A stretch of DNA of 64,000 nt from an uncultured Oscillospiraceae bacterium (GCA_934444765.1 CAKSDC010000002.1:115220-179219), one strand, 5' to 3'; shown: positions 16,323-25,268, counted from the first letter of the stretch. The notes: a model not told the origin generated them from the letters alone. Numbers and translations are program-made.

Positions 16323-17645
16323 ATGAGCGAATTTTTTAAAGAGATTGGAAAAATCCAGTATGAGGGTAAAGACTCTACTAACCCTTTAGCTTTTAAGTAC
16401 TACAATCCAGACGAAGAAGTTGCAGGCAAGCCTATGAAGGACCAACTAAAGTTTGCACTATCTTGGTGGCACACTATGGGTGGTGACGGTACCGATATGT
16501 TCGGTTGTGGCACTGCTGATAAAAAGTGGGGCGGTTCTACTCCTGAAGAAGTATCTAAGAATAAGGTATACGCTGCATTTGAAATCATGGAAAAGTTAGG
16601 CATCGAATACTACTGTTTCCACGATAGAGACCTTTCTCCTGAATACTCCACTCTTGCAGAAACTAACGAAAAACTCGACGAAATAGTATCCTTACTAAAG
16701 ACTATGCAAGCTGAAACTGGCAAAAAGCTACTATGGGGTACTGCTAAGTGCTTCGACCACCCAAGATATATGCATGGTGCTGGTACTGCTCCTAATGCAG
16801 ACGTATTCGCTTACGCTGGCGCTCAAATCAAAAAGGCTGTAGAAAGCACTGTAGCTCTTGGCGGTAAGGGTTACGTATTCTGGGGCGGTCGTGAAGGTTA
16901 CGAAACTCTACTAAACACTAACATGGGCTTAGAGTTAGACAACATGGCTCGTTTAATGAAGTTAGTAGTAGACTATGCACGTTCTATAGGTTATACTGGC
17001 GACTTCTACATTGAACCTAAGCCAAAAGAACCTACTAAGCATCAATACGACTTCGACACTGCTACAGTATTAGGATTTTTAAGAAAGTACAACCTTATAG
17101 ACGACTTTAAGATGAACATAGAAGCTAACCATGCTACACTTGCTCAACATACTTTCCAACATGAACTAAGAGTAGCTCGTGAAAACGGTGTATTCGGTTC
17201 TATCGACGCTAACCAAGGTGACGTTCTACTCGGTTGGGATACAGACCAATTCCCTACTAACGTATACGATACTGCTCTATGTATGTACGAAGTACTAAAG
17301 GCTGGTGGCTTCACTAACGGTGGTCTAAACTTTGACGCTAAAGCAAGACGTGGCTCTTTTGAACCTGTTGACATCTTCCATAGCTACATAGCTGGTATGG
17401 ATACTTTTGCACTCGGTCTACGTATAGCTGACAAGATGATTAAAGACGGCAGAATAGACCAATTCGTAGCAGACAGATACTCTTCTTGGACTACTGGTAT
17501 CGGTGCTGATATCATCTCTGGCAAGGCTACTCTACAAGACCTTGAAAAGTATGCACTCGAAAAGGGCGAAGTAGTACAAGCCGTTAAGAGTGGTCGTCAA
17601 GAAATGCTTGAAAGCATTATGAATAACATAATGTTCAGCCTATAA
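16323..17645 (+). CDS. xylA: Xylose isomerase
   Basis: XylA converts D-xylose to D-xylulose. The 440-residue product is the long class II enzyme found in Firmicutes and Bacteroides. It shows YYCFHDRDLSPE with the catalytic His near residue 99, the YIEPKPKEPTKHQYD metal and substrate segment near 231-245, and NIEANHATLAGH-type sequence after it. A TTGGAGG site precedes the ATG. Codon use is strongly biased to C-ending forms (GAC, AAC, TAC), consistent with high expression. xylB follows after one intervening GNAT gene. Confidence 0.97.
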   Translation: MSEFFKEIGKIQYEGKDSTNPLAFKYYNPDEEVAGKPMKDQLKFALSWWHTMGGDGTDMFGCGTADKKWGGSTPEEVSKNKVYAAFEIMEKLGIEYYCFHDRDLSPEYSTLAETNEKLDEIVSLLKTMQAETGKKLLWGTAKCFDHPRYMHGAGTAPNADVFAYAGAQIKKAVESTVALGGKGYVFWGGREGYETLLNTNMGLELDNMARLMKLVVDYARSIGYTGDFYIEPKPKEPTKHQYDFDTATVLGFLRKYNLIDDFKMNIEANHATLAQHTFQHELRVARENGVFGSIDANQGDVLLGWDTDQFPTNVYDTALCMYEVLKAGGFTNGGLNFDAKARRGSFEPVDIFHSYIAGMDTFALGLRIADKMIKDGRIDQFVADRYSSWTTGIGADIISGKATLQDLEKYALEKGEVVQAVKSGRQEMLESIMNNIMFSL

Positions 17646-17673
17646 TCTTATACCAAATAAATAGTTTCCATAT

Positions 17674-17703
17674 GGGTGGGTTGAAATATATCCACCCTTT
17701 TTT
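17674..17703 (+). terminator. Terminator or attenuator after xylA
   Basis: GGGTGG (17674-17679) pairs with CCACCC (17692-17697) and is followed by six T. Partial readthrough would explain how the downstream GNAT and xylB genes are expressed at lower level than xylA. Confidence 0.75.
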
Positions 17704-17720
17704 AGAAAGGATTTTTTATT

Positions 17721-18188
17721 ATGAACGTTCGCATGGTTCAAGAAAAGGACATAGACAGAATGTTGGAACTATTAAAGCAAGTCAACTTAGTACACTACAA
17801 CGGAAGACCTGACCTATTTAAAGTCAACACTAAGTACTCTAAAGAACAGTTAAAAGATATCATTAAAGATACTAATACTCCTATATTAGTAGCCACAGAC
17901 GATAAAGACGTTCTTATGGGTTATGCTTTTTGCATCTTTAAACAGTACAAAGACGATAGCATATTAACCGACGTTAAGACTCTATACGTCGACGACCTAT
18001 GCATCGACGAAACGTGTAGAGGTCAACATATAGGTAGTACTCTATACGATGCAGTAATAGAGTTCGCAAAAAGACACGACTGCTACAACGTAACTCTTAA
18101 CGTTTGGAGTTGCAATCCTAACGCTATAAAGTTCTATGAACATTGTGGACTTAAACCTCAAAAGATAACCATGGAAAAGATACTATAA
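17721..18188 (+). CDS. GNAT N-acetyltransferase
   Basis: This is a 155-residue single-domain GNAT enzyme. The acetyl-CoA binding stretch is IDETCRGQHIGSTLYDAVIEFA near residues 94-115, and the usual C-terminal pattern WSCNPNAIKFYEHCGL follows near 128-143. The substrate is unknown. It lies between xylA and xylB, 22 bp before xylB, with an AGAAAGG site overlapping the end of the xylA terminator. Nothing in the sequence ties it to xylose itself. Confidence 0.88.
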   Translation: MNVRMVQEKDIDRMLELLKQVNLVHYNGRPDLFKVNTKYSKEQLKDIIKDTNTPILVATDDKDVLMGYAFCIFKQYKDDSILTDVKTLYVDDLCIDETCRGQHIGSTLYDAVIEFAKRHDCYNVTLNVWSCNPNAIKFYEHCGLKPQKITMEKIL

Positions 18189-18210
18189 TATAAAGGAGCT
18201 GTATTAAAAT

Positions 18211-19734
18211 ATGTCATATGTAATAGGTGTGGACTTAGGAACGAGCGGTACTAAAACGGTACTATTCGATGAAGTGGGAACGGTAATAGCTTCCCATACT
18301 GTAGAGTATCCACTATATCAAGAAAAAAACGGTTGGGCAGAGCAAGACCCTATAGATTGGTACGATGCTACTATAACTACTATCAAAGCAGTATTGGAAA
18401 AAAGTCGCATAGACAGTGCAGATATCAAAGGTATTGGACTATCAGGTCAAATGCACGGCTTAGTAATGTTAGATAAGGATTTTAACGTATTAAGAAAGTC
18501 CATAATCTGGTGCGACCAACGTACTGGTAAAGAATGTGAAGAACTTACCGAAATAGTAGGTGCTGAAAAGGTTATCGAAATTACTGCTAATCCTGTACTA
18601 ACTGGATTTACTGCCTCTAAAATTCGTTGGGTTATGAAGAACGAACCTGACGTATTCGAAAAGTGCAGATACATACTACTTCCTAAAGACTACGTTAGAT
18701 ATATGCTAACTGGTGAACTTGCTACTGAAGTTTCCGACGCTTCCGGTATGCAACTATTAGACGTTCCTAATCGTAAGTGGTCTAAGACCATGTTAGACGC
18801 TCTAAACGTCACCGAAGATATGCTCGGTAAGGTGTACGAAAGTCCAGAAGTTACTGGAGAAGTCACTCAAAAGGTTGCAGACTTAACAGGTCTAAAAAAA
18901 GGCACTATAGTAGTAGGTGGTGCAGGTGATAACGCCGCTGCGGCTGTAGGTACTGGAGTAGTCACTAACGGAAAAGCGTTTACTACTATCGGCACAAGTG
19001 GAGTAGTATTCGCACACACTTCCGAAGTTACTATAGACGCTAAAGGTAGAGTACATACTTTCTGTTGTGCCGTTCCTAACTGTTGGCACGTTATGGGAGT
19101 AACTCAATCTGCTGGACTATCCCTAAAGTGGTTTAGGGACAACTTCGCTACCAGTGAAAAAGAAACCGCTAAACTAATGGGTGTAGACGAATACTATCTA
19201 ATGGACAAGGAAGCAGAAAAGATTAAAATCGGTGCTGATAGACTACTATATCTACCATATCTAATGGGCGAAAGAACTCCACACTTAGACCCTAATGCAA
19301 GAGGTATGTTCTTTGGACTATCTGCAATGCACACTAAGTCCCACTTACTAAGAGCAGTATTAGAAGGTGTTGCATACTCTCTTCGTGACTGTGTAGAAGT
19401 CTTCAAGGAAATGAACATAAGCGTAGACGATATGATGGCTTGTGGTGGTGGTGGCACTTCCCCACTATGGCGTCAGATGTTAGCAGACCTATACGCTTGC
19501 CCAGTTAAGACTGTAGCCTCTAAAGAAGGCCCTGCATTAGGTGTAGGTATATTAGCGCTTACAGGTTCAGGAGTATACTCCAGTGTACAAGAGGCTTGTG
19601 CTAACATAATAAAAACCGATAAGGTACAACAACCTATAGCTGATAACGTTCCACAGTATGAAAAGTACTATCAACTATACAAGGAAATCTATCCACAAGT
19701 TAAGGCACAGTGTCAAAAGTTAGCCACTCTATAG
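18211..19734 (+). CDS. xylB: Xylulokinase
   Basis: XylB phosphorylates D-xylulose to xylulose 5-phosphate, feeding the pentose phosphate pathway. The 507-residue FGGY-family kinase has the N-terminal phosphate loop GVDLGTSGTKT, the IIWCDQRT substrate segment near residue 92, and the C-terminal ATPase motif MACGGGGTSPLWRQML near 410-425. An AAAGGAG site precedes the ATG. It completes the xylose route started by xylA. Confidence 0.96.
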   Translation: MSYVIGVDLGTSGTKTVLFDEVGTVIASHTVEYPLYQEKNGWAEQDPIDWYDATITTIKAVLEKSRIDSADIKGIGLSGQMHGLVMLDKDFNVLRKSIIWCDQRTGKECEELTEIVGAEKVIEITANPVLTGFTASKIRWVMKNEPDVFEKCRYILLPKDYVRYMLTGELATEVSDASGMQLLDVPNRKWSKTMLDALNVTEDMLGKVYESPEVTGEVTQKVADLTGLKKGTIVVGGAGDNAAAAVGTGVVTNGKAFTTIGTSGVVFAHTSEVTIDAKGRVHTFCCAVPNCWHVMGVTQSAGLSLKWFRDNFATSEKETAKLMGVDEYYLMDKEAEKIKIGADRLLYLPYLMGERTPHLDPNARGMFFGLSAMHTKSHLLRAVLEGVAYSLRDCVEVFKEMNISVDDMMACGGGGTSPLWRQMLADLYACPVKTVASKEGPALGVGILALTGSGVYSSVQEACANIIKTDKVQQPIADNVPQYEKYYQLYKEIYPQVKAQCQKLATL

Positions 19735-19738
19735 TAGT

Positions 19739-20281
19739 ATGGAAAGGACAAGTTACAAAGTAGCGTTAGGTGGAATAGTTTCGGCACTATGTTTAGTAAG
19801 TATGTTCTTAACGGGAGTTATTCCTGTATTAAGTTTAGTACTACCTATGATATCGGGAGTACTAATGCTAATAATAAAAGAAGAAGTAAGTACCAGTTGG
19901 TCGTTTTTGACCTATACGGCAGTATCGTTGCTATCGTTGTTTGTAACGTTCGATAAAGAAAGTTCTATAATGTTTATATTCATATTTGGACTATATCCCA
20001 TACTAAAGAACTTTTTCGATAAGATTAAACCCTTAATACTACGAGTACTATGCAAGTTGATATACTACAACGTATTCGTAACTATAGCTTTTCAAATAAC
20101 GTTTGCAATATTCGGTATGCAAGAACTTGCCGACGAAATGAACCAATACTTTGAACATGGTATGTTAGTACTACTAATAGCTACTAATCCTGTATTTCTC
20201 ATGTACGACTACTCTTTAAGTGGTTTTGAACAGTTCTACTATAAAGTATTAAAACCTAAGATATCTTCTACTAAAAGATAG
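19739..20281 (+). CDS. Hypothetical integral membrane protein, 180 aa
   Basis: The protein has about five hydrophobic segments and a positively charged C-terminal tail, similar in size and pattern to S-components of ECF vitamin transporters. I cannot assign a family. The ATG lies four bases after the xylB stop with no clear ribosome site of its own, so it is probably read by coupling with xylB. It is followed by a strong terminator. A membrane role linked to the xylose operon is possible but is inference only. Confidence 0.75.
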   Translation: MERTSYKVALGGIVSALCLVSMFLTGVIPVLSLVLPMISGVLMLIIKEEVSTSWSFLTYTAVSLLSLFVTFDKESSIMFIFIFGLYPILKNFFDKIKPLILRVLCKLIYYNVFVTIAFQITFAIFGMQELADEMNQYFEHGMLVLLIATNPVFLMYDYSLSGFEQFYYKVLKPKISSTKR

Positions 20282-20290
20282 AAAAATATT

Positions 20291-20322
20291 GCGACTGAAG
20301 TATATATTCAGTCGCATTTTTT
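20291..20322 (+). terminator. Rho-independent terminator of the xyl operon
   Basis: A perfect nine-bp stem GCGACTGAA / TTCAGTCGC with a seven-base loop, followed by ATTTTTTCT. It lies between the convergent xyl and rhomboid genes. Confidence 0.9.
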
Positions 20323-20338
20323 CTATTAATATTATAGG

Positions 20339-20941
20339 TTAATAAGAAGTATAACTGTTAGTCTTTTTAGGTCTTAATAGGTATCCAAATATACCTCCAC
20401 ACGCTCCACCTATTAGATGTGCTAACTGTGAAATATCGTCATTAGAAAAGATACCATTTAAGATTTCGTTACCTAAGTATAGTACAGCTACTAATATCAC
20501 GGTTAGTGGAATACCCTCTTTTTCTTTAGCACCTGCAAAAGAACTCAAAAGTATCAACATGAATACTATTCCACTTGCACCACATAGCATAACGTTAGGA
20601 AAGAATATCGAATTGATAATTCCAGTAATGCCAGCCGTAAAGAGTATCATATATAATAACTTCTTGCTACCATACTTTTCTTCTAACATAGGGCCGATTA
20701 ACAGTATATACATAAAGTTTCCAAAGTAATGGCTTAATCCTGCGTGTCCTAATATGTGAGTAAACAGTCTTACATAGTATAACGGATTTAAAAGACTACT
20801 TCTATAAGTAGAAAATAGTAGCGAAGTAGCAGTTCCACCAGTAGCTATTCCTACTATAGTCACTATAAAAGCTAATATAGTAAAGCTGAGTATCACTGGG
20901 GAATTATACGATAGTTTTATTTTGTGTCTATTCTTATTCAT
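20339..20941 (-). CDS. Rhomboid-family intramembrane serine protease
   Basis: This is a six-span membrane protease of 200 residues. The catalytic Ser is in the GASGIVF motif near residue 121, and the catalytic His is in QLAHLIGG near residue 168. The conserved HYFGNF of the second span supports the oxyanion site. Rhomboids cut single-span membrane proteins, but the substrate here is unknown. An AGAAAGGA site precedes the ATG. It follows rarA after 14 bp, so the two are probably cotranscribed. Confidence 0.9.
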   Translation of the reverse strand: MNKNRHKIKLSYNSPVILSFTILAFIVTIVGIATGGTATSLLFSTYRSSLLNPLYYVRLFTHILGHAGLSHYFGNFMYILLIGPMLEEKYGSKKLLYMILFTAGITGIINSIFFPNVMLCGASGIVFMLILLSSFAGAKEKEGIPLTVILVAVLYLGNEILNGIFSNDDISQLAHLIGGACGGIFGYLLRPKKTNSYTSY

Positions 20942-20955
20942 AATATAGTTCCTTT

Positions 20956-22233
20956 CTAAGTATTGTTACTTTTAATCTTGTTTCGATACTGTAAAGATAA
21001 CTGTTCTTGCTTGTTGTCACCAAAGGTATAGTATACTCTATCTTTAATAGCGTCTGGAAGATACTGTTGTCTTACATAGTGGTTAGGGTATTCATGAGGA
21101 TACTTGTACCCTTTAACTCCTAAACTTTCCGCACCGTTATAGTGACAGTCTTTTAGATGTTTAGGAACGTCGCCACAGTTGACACTCTTAACGTCGTTTA
21201 GGGCTAAGTCTATAGCCTGTATGCAAGAGTTGGACTTTGGCGAAATGCACAACAGTATTACGGCTTCTGCTAAAGGTATTCTTGCTTCTGGAAATCCTAA
21301 CTGTAAGGCACTATCTACACAAGATTTGACTATACTAATAGCGTTAGGATATGCTAAGCCTACATCTTCACTGGCTATTACTAATAGCCTTCGGCATATA
21401 GATTGAATGTCGTTAGCCTCTATTAAACGTGCAAGATAGTGCAACGAAGCGTTTTCGTCTGAACCCCTTATTGACTTCTGAAAAGCTGACAAGATATCAT
21501 AGTGACTATTACCGTCTTTATCGTAACGCATACTACTCTTTTGAGTAAACTGTTTAGCACACTCTAAAGATACTTCTAACCTATCGGGATATACTTCCCC
21601 TGATAGTACACACATTTCCACGGAGTTCAAAGCCTTTCTAACGTCACCACCACAATGGTTAGATATATATTCCACTACTTCATTAGAGTAGCATACTTGA
21701 GTATTCATTTCACGACCTAAAAAGTCGAACGCTCTAACTATAGCTTTTTGAACGTCTTGTGGAGTAGTCTGTTTAAACTCAAATATAGAACATCTACTTA
21801 ATATAGCGTTGAATATGGCAAAGTAAGGATTTTCTGTAGTAGAGGCTATCAACGTAACCTTACCGTTTTCTATATACTCCAATAGGGACTGTTGTTGCTT
21901 TTTGTTGAAGTACTGTATTTCATCGATATATAGTAGTATTCCGTTACTGCCCATTATAGTATCAGTTTGAGCTATTACTTCCTTTATATCACCTATACCA
22001 GAAGTAGTAGCGTTAATATGATACATTTCCATATTGGAACTCTTAGCTATGATATTAGCAAGAGTAGTCTTACCAGTTCCAGAAGGTCCATAGAATATCA
22101 TATTCGGAATATATCCTTTTTCTAATACTCTTCTTAAAGGTTTGCCTGTACCTATTAAGTGTTCTTGACCTACCATATCGTCTATAGTAGTAGGTCTAAT
22201 TCTTTCTGCTAAAGGTACTATAATAATCACCAC
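20956..22233 (-). CDS. rarA: Replication-associated recombination protein A (MgsA/RarA ATPase)
   Basis: RarA is a clamp-loader-like AAA+ ATPase that acts at stalled forks. The 425-residue product has Walker A GPSGTGKTT near residue 50, Walker B YIDEIQ near 99, and the C-terminal tetramerisation domain with KSNSCIQAIDLAL and PKHLKDCHY. The usual N-terminus M-x-PLAERIRP is present, but no ATG, GTG or TTG lies directly at that point. The nearest GTG codons at 22230-22233 form part of the AAGGTGGTG Shine-Dalgarno sequence, so the true start may be a rare ATT or ATA. Confidence 0.93.
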   Translation of the reverse strand: MVIIIVPLAERIRPTTIDDMVGQEHLIGTGKPLRRVLEKGYIPNMIFYGPSGTGKTTLANIIAKSSNMEMYHINATTSGIGDIKEVIAQTDTIMGSNGILLYIDEIQYFNKKQQQSLLEYIENGKVTLIASTTENPYFAIFNAILSRCSIFEFKQTTPQDVQKAIVRAFDFLGREMNTQVCYSNEVVEYISNHCGGDVRKALNSVEMCVLSGEVYPDRLEVSLECAKQFTQKSSMRYDKDGNSHYDILSAFQKSIRGSDENASLHYLARLIEANDIQSICRRLLVIASEDVGLAYPNAISIVKSCVDSALQLGFPEARIPLAEAVILLCISPKSNSCIQAIDLALNDVKSVNCGDVPKHLKDCHYNGAESLGVKGYKYPHEYPNHYVRQQYLPDAIKDRVYYTFGDNKQEQLSLQYRNKIKSNNT

Positions 22234-22271
22234 CTTGATATATATTCTACTGTAGTTACATTAATACTAAA

Positions 22272-22844
22272 TTAAACGTTAGGATTAATAACTTCTTTAA
22301 TATACTTATAGGATACGTATTCGCATAGCCACACACCGTTTTCGGATAGGTAGAACTTAATACCGTCTTGATATGCTCTGTTAGTATCTATAGTGAGTAC
22401 TACCACCTTTCCGTGACGTTTACCCACTTTAACGGCAGTCTCGAAACTACTGGATAGGTGTACATACTGTCTTGACTGTTTGGTAATACCGTCTGTTAGT
22501 ATACTATTCAAAAATCGGGTAGCAGTACCATGATATAGTACATCAGGCGGAACTTTTTCCACTAACTGCAAATCTACTGGAATAGAGTGTCCTTGATTAG
22601 CTCTAATCTTTGTGTAGTCATCATTAAAGGAGTATCTTTGCTTATTATCGGTATCTACTATATGTTTTAACCGTTCAAAATCGATAGCTACTCCGTTACG
22701 ATTGAAACTATCAATTAGTTCATTAACGTACGCATATCCGAACCTATCGAGTGTTAAGCCTATACTTTCAGGGTGATGCCTTAACACATAGGAAATTTTG
22801 ATGCTAAGTTTAGTTATAGCGTCTTTACCTTTACTGTAAGCCAT
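22272..22844 (-). CDS. kptA: RNA 2'-phosphotransferase, Tpt1/KptA family
   Basis: KptA transfers a 2'-phosphate from RNA to NAD, giving ADP-ribose cyclic phosphate. In yeast this finishes tRNA splicing. Its role in bacteria is unclear. The 190-residue protein has the family pattern: LSIKISYVLRHHPESIGLTLD near residues 12-32, YVNELID, DVLYHGTA near 100-107, and VHLSSSFETAVKVGKRHG near 126-143. The start has an AAGGAGG site. A terminator after glyA separates it from that gene. Confidence 0.92.
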   Translation of the reverse strand: MAYSKGKDAITKLSIKISYVLRHHPESIGLTLDRFGYAYVNELIDSFNRNGVAIDFERLKHIVDTDNKQRYSFNDDYTKIRANQGHSIPVDLQLVEKVPPDVLYHGTATRFLNSILTDGITKQSRQYVHLSSSFETAVKVGKRHGKVVVLTIDTNRAYQDGIKFYLSENGVWLCEYVSYKYIKEVINPNV

Positions 22845-22870
22845 GTAAAGTATCCTCCTTTTAATAAGTA

Positions 22871-22898
22871 TATAAAAGGGTGGATATAGTATCCACCC
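22871..22898 (-). terminator. Terminator of glyA
   Basis: A perfect nine-bp stem GGGTGGATA / TATCCACCC with a three-base loop, followed by TTTTATA on the minus strand. Confidence 0.85.
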
Positions 22899-22921
22899 AG
22901 ATATATTATGTATGTAGTATA

Positions 22922-24181
22922 TTAGTCTTCATATAGTGGGAACTTTTTACAGATTTCTGTAACACCTGCTCTAATGCTATCGGCGGAGTTTTCAAAGTCT
23001 GTAGCACATAGATAGATGTATTCAGCTATCTTATCCATTTCTTCAACGCCTAAACCACGAGTAGTAACGGCAGGAGTACCAATTCTAATACCACTGGTTA
23101 CGAAAGGTTTTTGAGGGTCGTTATGGATAGCGTTCTTGTTTACTGTGATGTATACTTCATCAAGATTGTGTTCAAGTTCCTTACCAGTGATGTTGAAAGG
23201 TCTTAAGTCTACAAGCATAAGGTGATTATCTGTACCACCACTAACAAGATTAAATCCTCTCTTTAGTAGACCGTCTGCAAGAGCCTTAGCGTTTTCTACT
23301 ACTCTCTTTTGATAGTCTGCAAATTCAGGCTTTAGAGCTTCACCGAAGCATACAGCCTTACCAGCTATAACGTGCATTAAAGGTCCACCTTGAGTTCCTG
23401 GGAAGATTGCAGACTTGAACTTCTTGTATAGTTCTTCACTATTAGTTAGTATCAAACCGCCTCTTGGACCTCTTAAAGTCTTATGAGTGGTAGTAGTAGT
23501 AACGTCGGCATATGGTACTGGTGATGGGTGTTGACCAGTAGCTACTAAACCAGCAATATGAGCCATATCTACCATTAGATAAGCACCTACAGACTTAGCA
23601 ATTTCGGAAAGTCTTTTAAAGTCTATAATTCTTGGATAAGCACTTGCACCAGCTACTATTAGCTTAGGTTTGTGTTCTTCTGCTAACTTTTGAACGGTAT
23701 CATAGTTAATCATTTCTGTTTCATCGTCAAGACCGTAAGATACAAAGTTGAAGTACTTACCAGAAATATTTACTGGTGAACCGTGTGTTAAGTGTCCACC
23801 GTCTGCTAAACTCATACCAAGAACAGTATCCCCTGGTTGTAGTAGAGCAAAGTATACGGCAGTATTAGCTTGTGCTCCAGAGTGAGGCTGTACGTTAGCA
23901 TACTTAGCACCGAATAGTTTGCACGCTCTTTCCATAGCGATATTTTCAACTATGTCAACGTATTGACAACCGCCATAGTATCTTTTACCAGGATAGCCTT
24001 CGGCGTACTTATTAGTTAGTACCGAACCCATAGCAGCCATTACAGCAGGTGATACTATATTTTCGCTTGCAATAAGTTCAAGGTTTCTTTTTTGACGAGC
24101 TAACTCTAAGCCCATAGCATCGGCAACTTCTTTATCGTATTTGGATACGAAGCCAATGCTATCCATTAAATCATTATACAT
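22922..24181 (-). CDS. glyA: Serine hydroxymethyltransferase
   Basis: GlyA interconverts serine and glycine using tetrahydrofolate and pyridoxal phosphate. From the ATG at 24181 the protein has 419 residues, the normal length. The PLP lysine is in TTTTHKTLRGPRGG near residue 230, and ASENIVSP, GYPGKRYYGG and HSGAQAN are typical. I chose this start because an AAAGGAG site lies ten bases upstream. The longer frame of 22 extra residues runs through the promoter. Confidence 0.97.
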   Translation of the reverse strand: MYNDLMDSIGFVSKYDKEVADAMGLELARQKRNLELIASENIVSPAVMAAMGSVLTNKYAEGYPGKRYYGGCQYVDIVENIAMERACKLFGAKYANVQPHSGAQANTAVYFALLQPGDTVLGMSLADGGHLTHGSPVNISGKYFNFVSYGLDDETEMINYDTVQKLAEEHKPKLIVAGASAYPRIIDFKRLSEIAKSVGAYLMVDMAHIAGLVATGQHPSPVPYADVTTTTTHKTLRGPRGGLILTNSEELYKKFKSAIFPGTQGGPLMHVIAGKAVCFGEALKPEFADYQKRVVENAKALADGLLKRGFNLVSGGTDNHLMLVDLRPFNITGKELEHNLDEVYITVNKNAIHNDPQKPFVTSGIRIGTPAVTTRGLGVEEMDKIAEYIYLCATDFENSADSIRAGVTEICKKFPLYED

Positions 24182-24218
24182 AGCTAAAACGCTCCTTTTA
24201 ATTAAATAGTATATCAAG

Positions 24219-24247
24219 ATTATACCATAGATAGAAAGATATTGCAA
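24219..24247 (-). promoter_or_regulatory. Sigma-A promoter of glyA
   Basis: TTGCAA (24242-24247) and TATAAT (24219-24224) with 17 bp spacing, giving a leader of about 30 bases. Confidence 0.85.
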
Positions 24248-24268
24248 CTAAATTTTTAAATTTAGATA

Positions 24269-24787
24269 CTACTTATATATAGCGTACTTTTCGCCAGTAC
24301 TTAAAGTTATAGATATAAACTCCCCACGACTTAGGCACTCTTTATAGTTAAGATAGTTAATACACTCATACTTAAGTCCATCTTGACCGATTATGTAGTA
24401 CTTTTTGATAGTCTGTCTAAAGTCTTTAACTAAAGTGCCATTCTTACTATTAATATCATTATAAACAGTAACAGTATTCTTTTCTTCCACATCTCGACCA
24501 TGTACACGTTTCTTGACTACCGTAGCATTGGGAGTAAATATTTCGTTTTTAATGTGACGATAACTCATAGTACTTTTCCAGTTCGTAAGTACCAATAATA
24601 GACTCGTTAATAGTACTTCAATAATTTCGCCTTGTACACCAAGTAGCATAATAAAACCTATGGATAATATTAAACCTGCTACTCCCATAGTAAAGCCTAT
24701 TCTGTTCACATAAGTTTTGTCTTCTACATACTTATATACGGCTTGCCTTTGTGCATTAGATAGTATTAATAGTTGATTAACGTCCAT
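24269..24787 (-). CDS. Hypothetical membrane protein, 172 aa
   Basis: The protein has a short cytoplasmic N-terminus, two adjacent membrane spans (about residues 30-65, NRIGFTMGV... and EIIEVLLTSLLLVL), and a soluble C-terminal domain of about 100 residues. I recognise no family. The ATG at 24787 follows a TTGGAGG site. A TTG six codons earlier is part of that site. It lies directly downstream of the tRNA operon terminator and upstream of glyA. Confidence 0.75.
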   Translation of the reverse strand: MDVNQLLILSNAQRQAVYKYVEDKTYVNRIGFTMGVAGLILSIGFIMLLGVQGEIIEVLLTSLLLVLTNWKSTMSYRHIKNEIFTPNATVVKKRVHGRDVEEKNTVTVYNDINSKNGTLVKDFRQTIKKYYIIGQDGLKYECINYLNYKECLSRGEFISITLSTGEKYAIYK

Positions 24788-24849
24788 AGTTTCCTCCAAG
24801 AGCAATATTTAGGGATATAATACCAAAGTAAGATTAAAATAAGATTAAA

Positions 24850-24884
24850 AACAAAAAAGTCTGTTCAATAGATACTGAACAGAC
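24850..24884 (-). terminator. Terminator of the tRNA operon
   Basis: A perfect nine-bp stem GTCTGTTCA / TGAACAGAC with an eight-base loop, followed by TTTTTTGT on the minus strand, five bases past tRNA-Cys. Confidence 0.9.
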
Positions 24885-24889
24885 CTTAG

Positions 24890-24960
24890 AGGCGCCACCC
24901 AGATTTGAACTGGGGATCAGGGTGTTGCAGACCCACGCCTTACCACTTGGCTATAGCGCC
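24890..24960 (-). tRNA. tRNA-Cys (GCA)
   Basis: Cloverleaf with acceptor GGCGCTA / TGGCGCC, anticodon loop CTGCAAC (GCA) and discriminator T as usual for tRNA-Cys. CCA is not encoded. It is the last of four tRNAs. It contains one of the only two GATC sites seen in the window (24915-24918). Confidence 0.95.
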
Positions 24961-24978
24961 ATATAAGAAATATGTGAG

Positions 24979-25051
24979 AGCGGATTACGAGGATCGAACT
25001 CGCTACCTCCACCTTGGCAAGGTGGCGCTCTACCAGATGAGCTAAATCCGC
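24979..25051 (-). tRNA. tRNA-Gly (GCC)
   Basis: Acceptor GCGGATT / AATCCGC, anticodon stem CCACC / GGTGG with loop TTGCCAA (GCC), and T-loop TTCGATC. CCA is not encoded. It contains the second of the two GATC sites (24992-24995), in the invariant T-loop region. Confidence 0.95.
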
Positions 25052-25058
25052 ATATTAA

Positions 25059-25132
25059 CGACTCGAATGGGACTCGAACCCACGACCTCCGCCGTGACAG
25101 GGCGGCGTTCTAACCAACTGAACTACCGAGCC
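25059..25132 (-). tRNA. tRNA-Asp (GTC)
   Basis: Acceptor GGCTCGG / TCGAGTC with G-T wobbles, anticodon loop CTGTCAC (GTC), discriminator G. CCA is not encoded. It is seven bases from tRNA-Gly. Confidence 0.95.
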
Positions 25133-25136
25133 ATAA

Positions 25137-25209
25137 TGGGAACAACAGGGCTCGAACCTGTGACCCTCTGCTTGTAAGGCAGATGCTCTCCCAGCTGAGC
25201 TATGCTCCC
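25137..25209 (-). tRNA. tRNA-Val (TAC)
   Basis: Acceptor GGGAGCA / TGTTCCC, anticodon stem CTGCC / GGCAG-type with loop TTACAA (TAC), discriminator A. CCA is not encoded. It is the first tRNA of the operon, about 30 bases from the promoter. Confidence 0.95.
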
Positions 25210-25239
25210 ATGAGTTTATCGCTTGCTGACGACTTAATT

Positions 25240-25268
25240 ATTATATCACAATATTTTGAATTTGTCAA
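25240..25268 (-). promoter_or_regulatory. Sigma-A promoter of the tRNA operon
   Basis: Perfect consensus TTGACA (25263-25268) and TATAAT (25240-25245) with 17 bp spacing, reading into tRNA-Val. Confidence 0.93.
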
